DNA of 53,613 nt, taken from NCBI GenBank assembly GCA_902825855.1, contig CADECW010000040.1:1-53613 (forward strand), given 5' to 3'. The DNA comes from an uncultured Rhodospirillales bacterium. Lineage in GTDB: Bacteria > Pseudomonadota > Alphaproteobacteria > Reyranellales > Reyranellaceae. Each line of letters begins with the position of its first letter. Positions within the stretch are counted from its first letter, which is position 1. Shown here piece by piece: positions 10,680 through 20,558 of the stretch. The position numbers and the translations under genes were made by a program. The notes beneath the pieces are model-generated. The model did no database searches and was not told the DNA's origin. It was given only the letters and a program-made list of their open reading frames with translations.

Positions 10680-10880
10680 CGAGGTTCCTCCGGAGCCGAT
10701 AACAGCACCCGCCGACGCTGGAAGGAAGGCGGTTTGCGCAGGGCTGGTCCACCAATACATTCCTATTGGTCGGCCGAAAATAACTCGCTTTCATGCACTG
10801 CCTGGCTGCATGATCTTCGCGATAGCGGGGATCCAGTCGGGCGCCAGGCGCGCTGCGGCCGAACGGTCATGAGGTTTGTC

Positions 10881-12053
10881 ATGGCGATACGAGCCGCTGT
10901 TTCGAAATCGCGATGGTTCGCTGGGGCAGTGGTCGCGCTGGTTATCGCCGCAGGCGTCGCCTGGCTGGTGTTCGGCAATGCCGCCAAGCCGCCGCCGGCT
11001 GCCGCTGCCCAACCACCGGCGCCCGCGGTCGGCGTGCGGCTCGCTGCCATGAAAGGCGTCAGCCAATCGTTCGAGTTCGTCGGGCGCATCAAGGCCATCG
11101 AAAAGGTCGAACTTCGCGCCCGCGTCGAAGGCTTTCTCGAGAAGGTGCTCTTCAAGGAGGGCGAGGACGTCACGGCAGGCGAGCTGCTGTATCAGATCGA
11201 GAAGGTGCAGTTCCTGACGGCAATGGACCAGGCCAAGGCCAACGTTGCGGTCGCCGAAGCGGCCCTGACCAATGCCAAGGTCGAGTACGAGCGCAGCACC
11301 GAGCTGGTGAAGCGCAACTTCACCCCGCAGAGCCAGGTCGACGCCAACAAGGCCGCCCTCGACACCGCGACTGGCCGGGTCATGCAGGCCAAGGCGGCGC
11401 TGACACAGGCCCAGGTCAATCTCGATTACACCGACATCCGCGCGCCGATCGACGGCCGCATCGGGCGGACCGCCTACACGGTCGGCAATCTCGTTAATCC
11501 GGCCAGCGGCGTGCTCGCCACCATCGTGAGCCAGGACCCGATCTACGTGCTGTTCCCAGTGAGCGTGCGCGACCTCGAGGCGATCCGCGAGGCGCGCCGC
11601 AAGGAGGATGGCGGCCTGGCCAAGATCGACATCCGCGTGCGGTTGCCCAGCGGCCAGGAACATGCGCAACGCGGCGTGTGGAACCTCACAGACCCGCAGG
11701 TCGATCCGCAGACCGACACGTTGGTGATGCGGGCGACGATGCCCAATCCCGATCGCGCCCTGACCGACGGCCAGTTCGTCACGGCCATCATCCGCGAACG
11801 CCAGGAAGAGCAGCGGCTCGTGGTGCCGCAGTCGGCACTGCAGGTCGACCAGTCCGGCTACTACGTCCTGGTCGTGAACGACCAGCACAAGGTCGAGCAG
11901 CGCCGCGTGCAGACCGGCCCGCAGCGCGGCACCGACGTCGTCGTCACCCAGGGCGTCAAGGATGGCGAGAAGGTGATCGTCGACGGCATCCAGAAAGTGC
12001 GGCCCGGCCAGGTCGTGCAGGAGGCGGTCTTGCCGGCGGCGCCGGGTGGTTGA
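10881..12053 (+). CDS. RND efflux periplasmic adaptor subunit (AcrA/MexA-like)
   Basis: 390 aa from ATG 10881, which has GAGG six bases upstream; ATG 10869 would add four residues. An N-terminal signal anchor (WFAGAVVALVIAAGVAWLVF) is followed by the lipoyl domain. A short alpha-hairpin contains NFTPQSQVDANKAALDTA. The second lipoyl strand (DYTDIRAPIDGRIGRTAYT), a beta-barrel and the membrane-proximal domain (VVPQSALQVDQSGYYVLVV) complete the order expected of AcrA/MexA. It is 31 bases before the RND pump gene. No TolC-type outer-membrane gene is in the window. Confidence 0.94.
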   Translation: MAIRAAVSKSRWFAGAVVALVIAAGVAWLVFGNAAKPPPAAAAQPPAPAVGVRLAAMKGVSQSFEFVGRIKAIEKVELRARVEGFLEKVLFKEGEDVTAGELLYQIEKVQFLTAMDQAKANVAVAEAALTNAKVEYERSTELVKRNFTPQSQVDANKAALDTATGRVMQAKAALTQAQVNLDYTDIRAPIDGRIGRTAYTVGNLVNPASGVLATIVSQDPIYVLFPVSVRDLEAIREARRKEDGGLAKIDIRVRLPSGQEHAQRGVWNLTDPQVDPQTDTLVMRATMPNPDRALTDGQFVTAIIRERQEEQRLVVPQSALQVDQSGYYVLVVNDQHKVEQRRVQTGPQRGTDVVVTQGVKDGEKVIVDGIQKVRPGQVVQEAVLPAAPGG

Positions 12054-12084
12054 GGCTTCCGGAAGACCATGAGGTGAGACAGCC

Positions 12085-15000
12085 ATGATCTCCGGCATCT
12101 TCATCGACCGACCGCGCCTCGCCTTCGTCATCTCGATCGTCATCACGCTTGCCGGCCTGATCGCGATCTTCCGGATTCCGGTTGCGCAGTTCCCCGAGAT
12201 CGTGCCGCCGCAGGTCACGCTCACCGCCACCTATCCCGGCGCCGACGCCGAAGTGGTCGAGACCACGGTGGCGCAGCCCATCGAGCAGCAGATCACCGGC
12301 GTCGACAATGCGCTCTACTACCAGTCCGCCAGCGCCGCCGACGGCAGCTATTCGCTCACTGTCACCTTCGCGCTCGGCACCGACCCCGACATCAATACGG
12401 TGAACGTCCAGAACCGCGCCCAGCTCGCCACGCCGCTCCTGCCGCAGGAGGTCCAGCGCCAGGGCCTGGTCATCCGCAAGAAGTCGGCGGCGCTCCTGCA
12501 GATCATCGCGGTCTATTCGCCCAAGAACACCTACGATGCGCTCTATCTCAACAACTACGCCACCATCAACGTCGTCGACCAGCTGGCCAGGGTGCGCGGC
12601 GTCGGCCAGGCGAGCTTGTTCGGCGCGCTCGACTATTCGCTCAGGCTGTGGCTCGACACCGACCGTTTGACCGCCTTCAACCTCACGCCGACCGATGTCG
12701 TGGCCGCCGTCCAGAGCCAGAACGTGCAGGCCGCGCTCGGCCGCGTCGGCGCCGCGCCGGCGCCGCAGGCCCAGCAGTACCAGCTCACCATCAAGACCCA
12801 GGGCCGCCTGACCCGGCCCGACCAGTTCGACAATATCGTGATCCGCGCCAACCCCGACGGCTCGGTCGTGCGCGTCAAGGACGTCGCCCGCGCCGACCTC
12901 GGCGCCAAGAGCCAGGAGCGTTACAGTCGCTTCAACGGCGCGCCGACGGCGGCGATCGGCATCTTCCAGTCGCCCGGCGCCAATGCCGTCGACGTGGCCG
13001 CCAACGTCCGCAAGGTCATGGACGAGCTCAAGCAGCGTTTCCCCGACGATCTCGAATACCAGGTGTTCTGGGATTCCACGGTGTTCGTCACGTCGACCAT
13101 CGACGAGGTGGTCCACACGCTCGTCATCGCCTTCATCCTGGTAGCGATCGTCGTCTTTTTGTTCCTGGGAAACCTCAGGACAACCTTGATCCCGCTGGTT
13201 GCTGTCCCTGTGTCGATCATCGGCACCTTCGCGGTCATGCTGCTGATCGGCTACTCGGCCAATACCGTGTCGCTGCTCGCCCTGGTGCTGGCCATCGGCA
13301 TCGTCGTCGACGACGCCATCGTGGTTATCGAGAACGTCGAGCGCGTCATCGAGGAGAATCCCGACCTCACCGTTCCCGAGGCGACCAAGAAGGCGATGGG
13401 CGAGATCACGGCGCCCATCATTGCCATCACCCTCGTGCTGCTCTCGGTGTTCGTACCGGTGGCCTTCATTCCCGGCGTAAGTGGCCAGCTCTTCCGCCAG
13501 TTCGCCGTGGCGGTCTCCGTCGCCATGCTGATCTCGGCGGTCAACGCACTGAGCCTGAGCCCGGCCCTTTGTGCGGTGCTGCTGAAGCGCGGCGATCACC
13601 AGCGGCGCGGGCCATTGCAGCGGGCGATGGCGCACGTGCTCGGCGCGATCGACTGGGTGCGCGACGGTTACGTCGCCATCGTGCGCCGTCTGGTGCGGCT
13701 GGCGATCTTCGGCGTCGTCGCGGTCGCGCTGTGCGGCGCGGCGGCTTTTGGCATCTTCCGGATCGCGCCGCAGGGCTTCCTGCCGGCCGAGGACCAGGGC
13801 GCTTTCTTTGTCGCGATGCGACTGCCCGAAGGCGCCTCCCTCAACCGCACCGCCGACCTGGTCAAGCAGGTCGAGGACGTGATCCGGCCGATCGCCGGCG
13901 TGCAGGGCATCGTGTCGGTCGTCGGCCTGAACTTCATCGACTACGTCGTTTCGTCCAACAGCGCCTTCTTCGTGGTGCGCCTGAAGCCTTACGAGCAGCG
14001 CACCGATCACGGCCAGTCGGTCGACGCCATCCTCGCCGACATCAGGCCCAAGCTCGCCGCCATCCAAGGCGCCATCGCCTTCCCCTTCAACCTGCCGCCG
14101 ATCCTGGGCCTCGGCAGCACGGGCGGCTTCCAGTACGTGCTGCAGGCCCTGCAGGGCCAGTCGCCGACCGATCTCGCCGCGGTGACGCGCGCCATGATAG
14201 TGGCGGCCAACCAGCAGCCCGAGCTCGCCGGCGTCTTCACCACCTTTGCCGCCGATACGCCCCAGGTCTTCCTCGATATCGACCGCGACAAGGCGCAGGT
14301 GCTCGGCGTCAAGGTCAGCGACGTATTCACTGCCCTGCAGGCGAGCCTCGGCGGCTACTACGTCAACGACTTCAACCTGTTCGGCCGCACCTGGCAGGTG
14401 AACATAGAATCGGAAGACCGCTTCCGCGATGCCATCGACGACATCTATCGCGTCTATGTCCGAAACGCCGCCGGCGCCATGGTGCCTGTGCGCTCATTGG
14501 CCACGGCCAAGCTGGTGCTCGGCCCCCAGGTGGTGATCCGCTACAACGGCTTCCGCGCCGCCGTCATCAACGGCGCGCCCAAGCCCGGCTTCAGCTCGGG
14601 GCAGGCGCTCAACGCCATGGAGGCGCTGTCGGCGAAGACGCTGCCGCCGGGCTACGGCTTCGAATGGACGGCGACGGCGCTGCAGGAGAAGACCGCGTCC
14701 GGCCAGACCGGCATCGTCCTGGGGCTCGCCGTTCTGTTCGCCTATCTCTTCCTGGTGGCGCTGTACGAGAGCTGGAACATCCCGCTGCCCGTGCTGTTGT
14801 CGGTCACCGTCGGCGTCCTGGGCGCCATCGCGTTCGTGTGGTGGCTGGGCCTCGCCTTCGACGTCTATGCCCAGATCGGCCTGGTGGTGCTGGTGGCGCT
14901 TGCCGCCAAGAACGGAATCCTGATCGTCGAGTTCGCCGTCGATCAGCGGCGCCACGGCCGCGAGCTGCTGGACTCGGCGGTCGAAGGCGCGCGGCTGCGC

Positions 15001-15246
15001 TTCCGGCCCGTGATCATGACCAGCTTCGCCTTCATCCTGGGGCTGCTGCCTCTCGTGATCGCCGAAGGCGCCGGCGCCGCCAGCCGCCGCGCCGTGGGCA
15101 CGCCGGTGTTCGGCGGCATGCTCGCGGCCGCCATCTTCGGCATCTTCGTCATCCCGATGCTGTATGTCGTCTTCCAGCGCATGCGGGAGTGGGTCGCGAC
15201 CCGCCAGGATCTTCCTGATCGCACGCGTCCCGTCGTGCGTTCATGA
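12085..15246 (+). CDS. RND multidrug efflux permease (HAE1, AcrB-like)
   Basis: 1053 aa, the normal AcrB length. The protein starts with [15 protein letters not shown], the standard N-terminal helix. Two large periplasmic loops flank the central membrane bundle. The proton-relay aspartate pair lies in TM4 ([16 protein letters not shown]), and [13 protein letters not shown] marks TM10. It forms a proton/drug antiport trimer with the adaptor upstream. The last six bases overlap the convergent TPR gene. Substrate range is unknown, and no local TetR/MarR-type repressor gene flanks the pair. Confidence 0.96.
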   Translation: MISGIFIDRPRLAFVISIVITLAGLIAIFRIPVAQFPEIVPPQVTLTATYPGADAEVVETTVAQPIEQQITGVDNALYYQSASAADGSYSLTVTFALGTDPDINTVNVQNRAQLATPLLPQEVQRQGLVIRKKSAALLQIIAVYSPKNTYDALYLNNYATINVVDQLARVRGVGQASLFGALDYSLRLWLDTDRLTAFNLTPTDVVAAVQSQNVQAALGRVGAAPAPQAQQYQLTIKTQGRLTRPDQFDNIVIRANPDGSVVRVKDVARADLGAKSQERYSRFNGAPTAAIGIFQSPGANAVDVAANVRKVMDELKQRFPDDLEYQVFWDSTVFVTSTIDEVVHTLVIAFILVAIVVFLFLGNLRTTLIPLVAVPVSIIGTFAVMLLIGYSANTVSLLALVLAIGIVVDDAIVVIENVERVIEENPDLTVPEATKKAMGEITAPIIAITLVLLSVFVPVAFIPGVSGQLFRQFAVAVSVAMLISAVNALSLSPALCAVLLKRGDHQRRGPLQRAMAHVLGAIDWVRDGYVAIVRRLVRLAIFGVVAVALCGAAAFGIFRIAPQGFLPAEDQGAFFVAMRLPEGASLNRTADLVKQVEDVIRPIAGVQGIVSVVGLNFIDYVVSSNSAFFVVRLKPYEQRTDHGQSVDAILADIRPKLAAIQGAIAFPFNLPPILGLGSTGGFQYVLQALQGQSPTDLAAVTRAMIVAANQQPELAGVFTTFAADTPQVFLDIDRDKAQVLGVKVSDVFTALQASLGGYYVNDFNLFGRTWQVNIESEDRFRDAIDDIYRVYVRNAAGAMVPVRSLATAKLVLGPQVVIRYNGFRAAVINGAPKPGFSSGQALNAMEALSAKTLPPGYGFEWTATALQEKTASGQTGIVLGLAVLFAYLFLVALYESWNIPLPVLLSVTVGVLGAIAFVWWLGLAFDVYAQIGLVVLVALAAKNGILIVEFAVDQRRHGRELLDSAVEGARLRFRPVIMTSFAFILGLLPLVIAEGAGAASRRAVGTPVFGGMLAAAIFGIFVIPMLYVVFQRMREWVATRQDLPDRTRPVVRS

Positions 15247-16467
15247 TCTTGAAGTCGAGGCGAGGCGGGCCGCCAGAGAAGCGGCGTCGCCGGCCGCGAG
15301 AATCTCGACGGACCGGTACCAAGGAGGAGCTCCCGGCTGCGGTCCCCACAACAAGTCGGCGCCAGCAGGCAACAAGAGGATGGTTGGAAGACCGAGTCGT
15401 GCGGCGAGGTGAATCGGCCAGACGTCGTCGCCGACGACCAAGCAGCACGCCGCGACCTGTTCGGGCCTGCGTTCGATCTCGACACCGTCGGGCGGTGTGC
15501 GGTCGGTGAACCAGCCAACGCGTGTCGAGGCCTGCGTCGTCGCTCGCAGGGGGCCGGGTGAAGGCAGGGCGTCGAGGGTCCAGCCCAGGAGATACGGCAG
15601 GCTGCGCAGGGGCGCTGCCGCTGTGAATTCATCGAGTGCCGCACCGCGCCGAACCGTTGGCATGTCGAGCCAATCGGAGAGCCGCGGGGCACACTGCACG
15701 ACGCCGTCGACGCCGCGGGCCAGCATCAACGTGTCGCGCAGCGCCGCATCGCTCTCGATGTCGGCCTGCTCCGGATAGATCAGCAGGCGGCCGGTCAAAG
15801 GCTCACCCTGCCAGCGCGGCAGATCAGGCGTGTAGCGTTCGCCCGACAGTTCCAATCGCGCCTCGTAGTCCGATAGTCCGCGCAGCCAGTCGCCTTGCCG
15901 CAACAACAGGTCGCCGCGACGCAGGCGCAGCTGCGGGTCGTTGGGACGGTTGGTCAGCGCCATCTCGAGATCGGTCAATGCGCCCATCCAGTCGCCGCGC
16001 GTGGCGAGCAGATTGGCGCGCGCCGACAGGGAGGGCATCAGGCGATGGTCGATCGAAAGGGCCTCGTTGTAGGCCTGCTCGGCCTCATCGAGCCTGCCCA
16101 TCGCCTCGAGAGCGCGGCCCTTGTTATGCGCAACGGCGGCATCGCCGGGCTTGAGCTGGTGGGCGCGGTCGAGAGCGGCAAGCGCCGCGGTGTGGTCGCC
16201 CAAAAGCGACAGGCAGCCGGCCAGGTTGACCTGGGCTGCGACCTCCTTGGGCAGGAACTTGGCGGCGCGCTCCAGCGGCTCGCGCGCCTCGGCAATGCGG
16301 CCGAGCTTCAGGCGGGCCTGGCCCAGGAGGTGCAGCGCCTGCCCCGAGTTGGGCCGCGCCTCGGCGACCTGCGCCAGCAACGGCTCGGCACCGGCAAAGT
16401 CGCCGGCAGCCGCGCGCTGCACGGCGTCACGCGCCAGGGTCTGGATCTGCAGATCGGAGAGCGCCAT
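15241..16467 (-). CDS. TPR protein with a glycosyltransferase-like C-terminal remnant
   Basis: 408 aa from ATG 16467; a GTG at 16485 is possible. Residues about 1-210 are tetratricopeptide repeats, seen as recurring A-x2-L-G-x2-G/A-x-A patterns such as [16 protein letters not shown]. The C-terminal half begins [16 protein letters not shown] and ends with a CLVVGDD...[10 protein letters not shown]...PWYRSVEIL pattern. That matches the tail of TPR-linked GT9/GT41-like proteins. However, the usual glycine-rich donor loop after YPEQ reads ADIESD, and the domain is shortened. It is probably a protein-interaction protein with a degenerate or divergent glycosyltransferase domain. It converges on the RND pump gene with a six-base overlap. 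Confidence 0.7.
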   Translation of the reverse strand: MALSDLQIQTLARDAVQRAAAGDFAGAEPLLAQVAEARPNSGQALHLLGQARLKLGRIAEAREPLERAAKFLPKEVAAQVNLAGCLSLLGDHTAALAALDRAHQLKPGDAAVAHNKGRALEAMGRLDEAEQAYNEALSIDHRLMPSLSARANLLATRGDWMGALTDLEMALTNRPNDPQLRLRRGDLLLRQGDWLRGLSDYEARLELSGERYTPDLPRWQGEPLTGRLLIYPEQADIESDAALRDTLMLARGVDGVVQCAPRLSDWLDMPTVRRGAALDEFTAAAPLRSLPYLLGWTLDALPSPGPLRATTQASTRVGWFTDRTPPDGVEIERRPEQVAACCLVVGDDVWPIHLAARLGLPTILLLPAGADLLWGPQPGAPPWYRSVEILAAGDAASLAARLASTSRS

Positions 16468-16491
16468 CCGCCGAGGCTCTACCACAGATGG

Positions 16492-16704
16492 TCAGGCACG
16501 CCAGAACGGCTTTTGGGCCTCGAAACGCATCTGGCTGCGGCTGAGGCCGAGATCGCGCAGCGTGCAGTAGTCGATACCGCCGATGTCGCGGCGGCTACGC
16601 GCGCGGCGGCGCCACTCCCTGTAAATTCCCCGGATCGCGTGCCAGACCATGCCGCACCAAAGCAGCACGCCCGGTGTGGTCTCTATCCGGTCCGCGACCG
16701 GCAA
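16492..16704 (-). CDS. DUF1127 small protein
   Basis: 70 aa if read from the TTG at 16704; a GTG at 16668 or the ATG at 16650 (52 aa) are alternatives. The C-terminal half carries the DUF1127 core: an amphipathic basic helix (YREWRRRARSRRDIG) and then LRDLGLSRSQMRFEAQKPFW. Short DUF1127 proteins in alphaproteobacteria and enterics can bind RNA or affect phosphate and carbon metabolism, but this copy has no assigned role. Its neighbour at 16821 is a paralogue sharing the KPFWR ending. A terminator just upstream (16711-16759) separates the two transcripts. Confidence 0.75.
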   Translation of the reverse strand: MPVADRIETTPGVLLWCGMVWHAIRGIYREWRRRARSRRDIGGIDYCTLRDLGLSRSQMRFEAQKPFWRA

Positions 16705-16710
16705 TTCGCG

Positions 16711-16759
16711 AAAAGAAAAAGCCGGCGGTCGACAGGGAGGCTGAGGATCGACCGCCGGC
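16711..16759 (-). terminator. Rho-independent terminator after the upstream DUF1127 gene
   Basis: Perfect 12-base inverted repeat: GCCGGCGGTCGA at 16721-16732 and TCGACCGCCGGC at 16748-16759, with a 15-base loop. Read on the minus strand it is followed by TTTTTCTTTT (16720-16711). This is the expected stem plus U-tract. It ends transcription from the gene at 16821-17024 just before the second DUF1127 gene begins. Confidence 0.85.
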
Positions 16760-16820
16760 CAGTGTCCGGAGAGGGTAGGGCCCGCGCAGGGTAATAAACG
16801 GGCCGGCTCCGGATTGGGGA

Positions 16821-17024
16821 CTAGCTACGCCAGAAGGGCTTGTTGATCTCGAAGTTGATGTCGCTGGCGCTCAAACCCAGGTCGCGAAGGGAGCGGGCGT
16901 CGAGTGTCGAAAGCTCCTTGCGCTCCTTGGCGCGTCGCCGCCATGTGGCGAAGATCTGGTTGAATGCCGTGAAGGTGCCGGCCAGGGGTGCCTTGGAACT
17001 GTAATGAAGTGAGAGGTCAGCCAT
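16821..17024 (-). CDS. DUF1127 small protein
   Basis: 67 aa starting at ATG 17024, with GGGAGA upstream as ribosome site. The core helix TWRRRAKERKELSTLDARS and the family ending LRDLGLSASDINFEINKPFW are clear. It is transcribed divergently from the LysR regulator at 17144, with 119 bases between. That gap holds the motif-poor, AT-richer promoter region. A strong terminator follows the gene. It is a paralogue of the protein at 16492-16704. Molecular role not known. Confidence 0.85.
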   Translation of the reverse strand: MADLSLHYSSKAPLAGTFTAFNQIFATWRRRAKERKELSTLDARSLRDLGLSASDINFEINKPFWRS

Positions 17025-17143
17025 GGGATTTCTCCCCGAATGATGTGAACGCCTTGATGATGGGGATTTGGTCTTCGCGCGGCCGCTTTACAAACAACCG
17101 TTTGTCCTGTTTTGATAAGAATACCTCATGTGATGAGAGAGCC

Positions 17144-18064
17144 ATGAAGCGAACCCTGCCGCCACTCAATGGATTGCGCGCTTTCGAAGCCGCCGCGCGC
17201 CATATGAGCTTTACCGATGCCGCCGACGAGCTTTCGGTCACCCAGGCGGCGATAAGCCACCAGGTGCGGGGGCTGGAACAGCGGCTTGGCTTAAAATTAT
17301 TCGTGCGCCGCAATCGCTCGCTGCTGCTCTCGGAAGCGGGCCAGGCCTATCTGCCGGCTGTGCGTGCCGCGTTCGATCAGCTGAACGAAGCGACCGAGAA
17401 GCTGCTGCAGAAGGACCGCGGCGGGCATCTCACCGTAACGACCACGTCGTCGTTCGCGGTGAAATGGCTGGTGCCTCGGCTGGGTGGCTTCCAGCGCAGC
17501 AATCCAGAGATCGACGTGCGCGTCAGCACCGGCACCGGTCTGGTCGATTTCAGTCGGGAGGATGTCGATATCGGCATCCGCTACGGTCGCGGCCACTGGT
17601 CGTCGCTCACCGCCGAGCGATTGATGAACGAGGACATCATGCCGGTCTGCGCGCCGTCGTTGGTCAAGGGACCGAACGGCCTCAAGAAGCCGGCCGACCT
17701 CAAGCGTTTCACGCTGCTGCATATCGGTCCGTTTCCCGACGACTGGCAGATCTGGCTGACGGCCGCAGGGGTGAAGGGCATCGATTCCACCCGTGGCACC
17801 TCGTTCGACTTTTCACTTGCGGCCTATCAGGCGGCGATGGACGGGCTCGGCGTGGCGCTCGGGCGCCATGCGCTGGTCGCGCCCGATCTCAAGGCCGGCC
17901 GTCTGGTCGTGCCCTTCGACTTCAAGATGTCGTCCGACGCCGCCTACTATCTGGTCTATCCGCCCGAGGCGATCCGTCGACGCAAGATCAAGGCGTTCCG
18001 TGACTGGATCGTCTCGCTCTCCGAGGTCAAGCAGGAACAGCCACCGCAACCGCGCGCGGCTTAG
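17144..18064 (+). CDS. LysR family regulator (GcvA-like)
   Basis: 306 aa. The start MKRTLPPLNGLRAFEAAARH is the standard GcvA-group N-terminus, so upstream in-frame sequence is not used. The winged helix-turn-helix covers residues about 9-66 (SFTDAADELSVTQAAISHQV). The effector domain follows, with GRGHWSSLTAERLMNEDIMP. GcvA-type LysR proteins control amino-acid and beta-lactamase genes among others, so the target is open. It diverges from the DUF1127 gene at 16821 and is followed by the palindromic repeat region at 18073. The luciferase-like gene 243 bases downstream is not obviously in the same transcript. Confidence 0.93.
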   Translation: MKRTLPPLNGLRAFEAAARHMSFTDAADELSVTQAAISHQVRGLEQRLGLKLFVRRNRSLLLSEAGQAYLPAVRAAFDQLNEATEKLLQKDRGGHLTVTTTSSFAVKWLVPRLGGFQRSNPEIDVRVSTGTGLVDFSREDVDIGIRYGRGHWSSLTAERLMNEDIMPVCAPSLVKGPNGLKKPADLKRFTLLHIGPFPDDWQIWLTAAGVKGIDSTRGTSFDFSLAAYQAAMDGLGVALGRHALVAPDLKAGRLVVPFDFKMSSDAAYYLVYPPEAIRRRKIKAFRDWIVSLSEVKQEQPPQPRAA

Positions 18065-18072
18065 CGCCCCAC

Positions 18073-18220
18073 CGTCATCCCGACCGGAGCGCGAAGCGCC
18101 GACACAACCCGTCATCCCGACCGGAGCGCGAAGCGCGGAGCGGACCTGTTCTGTTGATGCGTCGACAAGACGAGGTCCCTCGACTGCGCCGCCCTTCGGG
18201 CGGCTTCGCTCGGGATGACG
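18073..18220. repeat. Palindromic intergenic repeat cluster
   Basis: A 27-base word beginning CGTCATCCCGACCGGAGC occurs twice without mismatch, at 18073-18099 and 18110-18136. Its first 11 bases recur inverted as TCGGGATGACG at 18210-18220. Between them is a strong hairpin GCCGCCC-TTC-GGGCGGC at 18188-18204. The whole block fills the gap between the LysR gene and the LLM oxidoreductase. It has the look of a dispersed extragenic palindromic element and may also end LysR transcription. Confidence 0.75.
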
Positions 18221-18307
18221 GGCGATGGGTAGCCTGCGTGAACTAATAATTGCATTTACAAATAAATGCCGATCCGTCATCCTCGGCTTGGGGACGGAGG
18301 AAACACC

Positions 18308-19393
18308 ATGCAATTCGGCTACTTCACGCTGAGCGACAACCGCTATCCCAACAATCCGCGACAGGCCGAGGACTTCCTCAAGGACATCTATGCCGAGGCA
18401 CTCTACGCCGAGAAGATCGGCCTGAACTCGGCCTGGATCGGTGAGCACCATTTCAACCTTCTCGGCGTGAACGCCTCGCCATTGGCGATCCTGGCGCAGC
18501 TTGCCGGGGCCACGACCAGGCTTCGGCTGGCGCCCGCCGTGACGCTCCTGCCGGTGCATCACCCGCTGCATGTCGCCGAGGAATGGGCGACGCTCGACCT
18601 GCTGTCGGGCGGCCGAGTCGACTTCGCCGCCGGCCGTGGCTACGACCGCAAGGAATACGAGCCGTTCCAGGCCTCGTTCGAGGACTCCGCCGAATTGTTC
18701 GCAGAGGGCCTGGAAATCGTGTGGCGCGCCTGGACCGAGCCTGGCAAGTGGTCGCACAAGGGCAAGTTCTACGAGTTCAAGGACGTCGAGATCCGGCCGC
18801 GCCCGGCACAGAAGCCCTTGCGCCCCTACGTCGCCTGCTTCTCGCGCCCGTCGATGGAGCTCGCTGCCAGGAACGACTGGAACGTGATCTACGCCCCTTT
18901 CGCGGCGGCGATGGTCTACGGCTCGCTGGCCGATGCCGTGCGCGTCTATAAAGAAACCTGTGAGGTCACCCACAGGCGGCCAATGCGGCGCGCCATGTGC
19001 TCCTACTTCGTGCATATCGGCTCGACGCCGGCCGAGGAGCAATACGGCAAGGAAGCGCTGGTACGGTACTTTCAGGACGCGCTGATCGCTGCCTTCCCTT
19101 CGTCGTCGGGCGAGAAAGTGCCGCCGACCTACAAGTACTTCGTCGACATCGTGAACATCCTGCGCGACATGCGACCGGAGAAGCTCACCGACAAGTCGAT
19201 CCTGTGCGGCAGCCCGCAGCACATCGTCGACACGCTGAAGCAGGTCGAGAAGGCCGGCATCGCCGAGGTCATCCTCTATTTCAACTACGGCCAGAAGCCG
19301 CATGCCGAGGTCAAGGCGCAGATGGATCGCTTCATGCGCGAGGTGGCGCCGCACTTCGACACGCGCAATGTCATGACCGTCGCCGCTTCATAG
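18308..19393 (+). CDS. LLM-class flavin-dependent oxidoreductase
   Basis: 361 aa. The start MQFGYFTLSDN at 18308 has GGAGG seven bases upstream. The bacterial luciferase-like TIM barrel is recognised from WIGEHHFN, the LAPAVTLLPVHHPLHVAEEWATLDLLSGGRVDFAAGRGYD region (read in parts), and a C-terminal IAEVILYFNYG. These enzymes use reduced FMN or F420 to oxygenate or reduce organic substrates. No dedicated flavin reductase is adjacent. The MarR regulator 13 bases downstream is likely co-transcribed and may control this gene. The substrate is unknown. Confidence 0.93.
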   Translation: MQFGYFTLSDNRYPNNPRQAEDFLKDIYAEALYAEKIGLNSAWIGEHHFNLLGVNASPLAILAQLAGATTRLRLAPAVTLLPVHHPLHVAEEWATLDLLSGGRVDFAAGRGYDRKEYEPFQASFEDSAELFAEGLEIVWRAWTEPGKWSHKGKFYEFKDVEIRPRPAQKPLRPYVACFSRPSMELAARNDWNVIYAPFAAAMVYGSLADAVRVYKETCEVTHRRPMRRAMCSYFVHIGSTPAEEQYGKEALVRYFQDALIAAFPSSSGEKVPPTYKYFVDIVNILRDMRPEKLTDKSILCGSPQHIVDTLKQVEKAGIAEVILYFNYGQKPHAEVKAQMDRFMREVAPHFDTRNVMTVAAS

Positions 19394-19406
19394 ACAAGGC
19401 GGGTTC

Positions 19407-19850
19407 ATGGGGCCGCTCGCTTCCTATCTCCCATATCTCCTGAACCGCGCCGGCGCGCGCATCGCCACGGCCTTCAGCGAAGAGGTGAGGCCGCTCGGCG
19501 CCACTCTGCAGATCTGGCGCGTGCTGGCGGCGCTGCGCGAGCAGGACGGCCGGCGCATGGGCGATCTTTCGGACACCACCTCGATCGAGGTTTCCACCTT
19601 GACCCGCCTGGTCGACAACATGGAGCAGAAGGGTCTGGTAATCCGCCGCCGTGATCAAGGCGATGCACGTGCTATCCTGCTCCATGTCGCGCCGGCCGGC
19701 CGGCGTCTAACGCAGCGCATCCTGCCGATCGCCGAACGCTACGAGGCGGTGGCGCTGACGGGCTTCACGGCCGACGAGGCGGCTGTTCTGAAGGCCGCTC
19801 TGCGCAGGCTTTATGCCAACATGGATCGGCTCGAGGATCGAGGACCGTAG
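19407..19850 (+). CDS. MarR family transcriptional regulator
   Basis: 147 aa. A winged helix-turn-helix of the MarR type is seen in GDLSDTTSIEVSTLTRLVDNMEQKG (in parts), with the wing IRRRDQGDARAILLHVAPAG. The dimerisation helices are at both ends. It starts 13 bases after the LLM oxidoreductase stop and is co-directional. A role as sensor of an aromatic or xenobiotic substrate of that enzyme is plausible from context only. Confidence 0.92.
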   Translation: MGPLASYLPYLLNRAGARIATAFSEEVRPLGATLQIWRVLAALREQDGRRMGDLSDTTSIEVSTLTRLVDNMEQKGLVIRRRDQGDARAILLHVAPAGRRLTQRILPIAERYEAVALTGFTADEAAVLKAALRRLYANMDRLEDRGP

Positions 19851-19928
19851 CATTTGTCGTGCAGTGAGGTTGAATCGGCTTGCTTGATCGCCGATGGTGG
19901 TGCGAACGACTCGCAGAGGGATATGTCC

Positions 19929-20552
19929 ATGGCCCGCCTAACCTCGACCGACGACCTTCGCCGCATCATCGCCGAGCCGCGCCCGTCGACGAAAACCAAG
20001 ATCCTCGATGCGCTCGACGAGCAGTCGATCGATTTCCTCAAGCGCTGTCCCTTTGCCCTGGTCGGCACGACCGCCGCCGACGGCACGATCGAGGTCTCGC
20101 CCAAGGGCGACGAGCCGGGCTTCATCCGGGTCGAGGATTCCAGGACGCTGCTGATCCCCGAGCGTGTCGGCAACAACCTGGCCTTCGGGCTCAGCAACAT
20201 CCTGGCGACGGGCAAGATCGGCCTGATCGCGTTGGTGCCGGCGACGGGCGAAACGCTGCGCGTGTCGGGTACAGCCGAGATCTTCGACGATGCCGAGCTG
20301 GTCGGTTCGCTGAGCTCGCTGGGCAAGCCCGCCCTGCTGGCCACGCGGGTGCATATCCAGCACTGCTATTTCCACTGCGCGCGCTCGGTCGTGCGCGCCA
20401 AGCTGTGGGACCCCAAGTCATGGCCGGCGGCTGGTCGGATCTCGTTCGGCAAGATCATCGCTCCGCGCATCGGCGCCGACGCCGGCGTCGCCGCCCAGAT
20501 CGACGCCAGTGTCGAAGGCGCCTACACTACGAGACTGTGGACCAACAGCTGA
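19929..20552 (+). CDS. PPOX-fold FMN-binding protein (pyridoxamine 5'-phosphate oxidase family)
   Basis: 207 aa from ATG 19929, which has GAGGG eight bases upstream; ATG 19923 is too close to that site. The split-barrel FMN fold is seen in FALVGTTAADGTIEVSPKGD, RTLLIPERVGNNLAFGLSNIL and the C-terminal HCYFHCARSVVRAKLW. This matches the MSMEG_1061-type PPOX subgroup, which handles flavin- or F420-linked redox reactions of unknown substrates. It follows the MarR gene by 78 bases and precedes the methyltransferase by six. This places it in a possible xenobiotic-metabolism transcript with the LLM enzyme. Confidence 0.85.
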   Translation: MARLTSTDDLRRIIAEPRPSTKTKILDALDEQSIDFLKRCPFALVGTTAADGTIEVSPKGDEPGFIRVEDSRTLLIPERVGNNLAFGLSNILATGKIGLIALVPATGETLRVSGTAEIFDDAELVGSLSSLGKPALLATRVHIQHCYFHCARSVVRAKLWDPKSWPAAGRISFGKIIAPRIGADAGVAAQIDASVEGAYTTRLWTNS

Positions 20553-20558
20553 CGACAA

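Noticed and set aside
9354..10868. Upstream extension of the RND adaptor frame across leuC
   Set aside because: The extension is antisense to leuC with no family similarity; the adaptor starts at its signal anchor at 10881.
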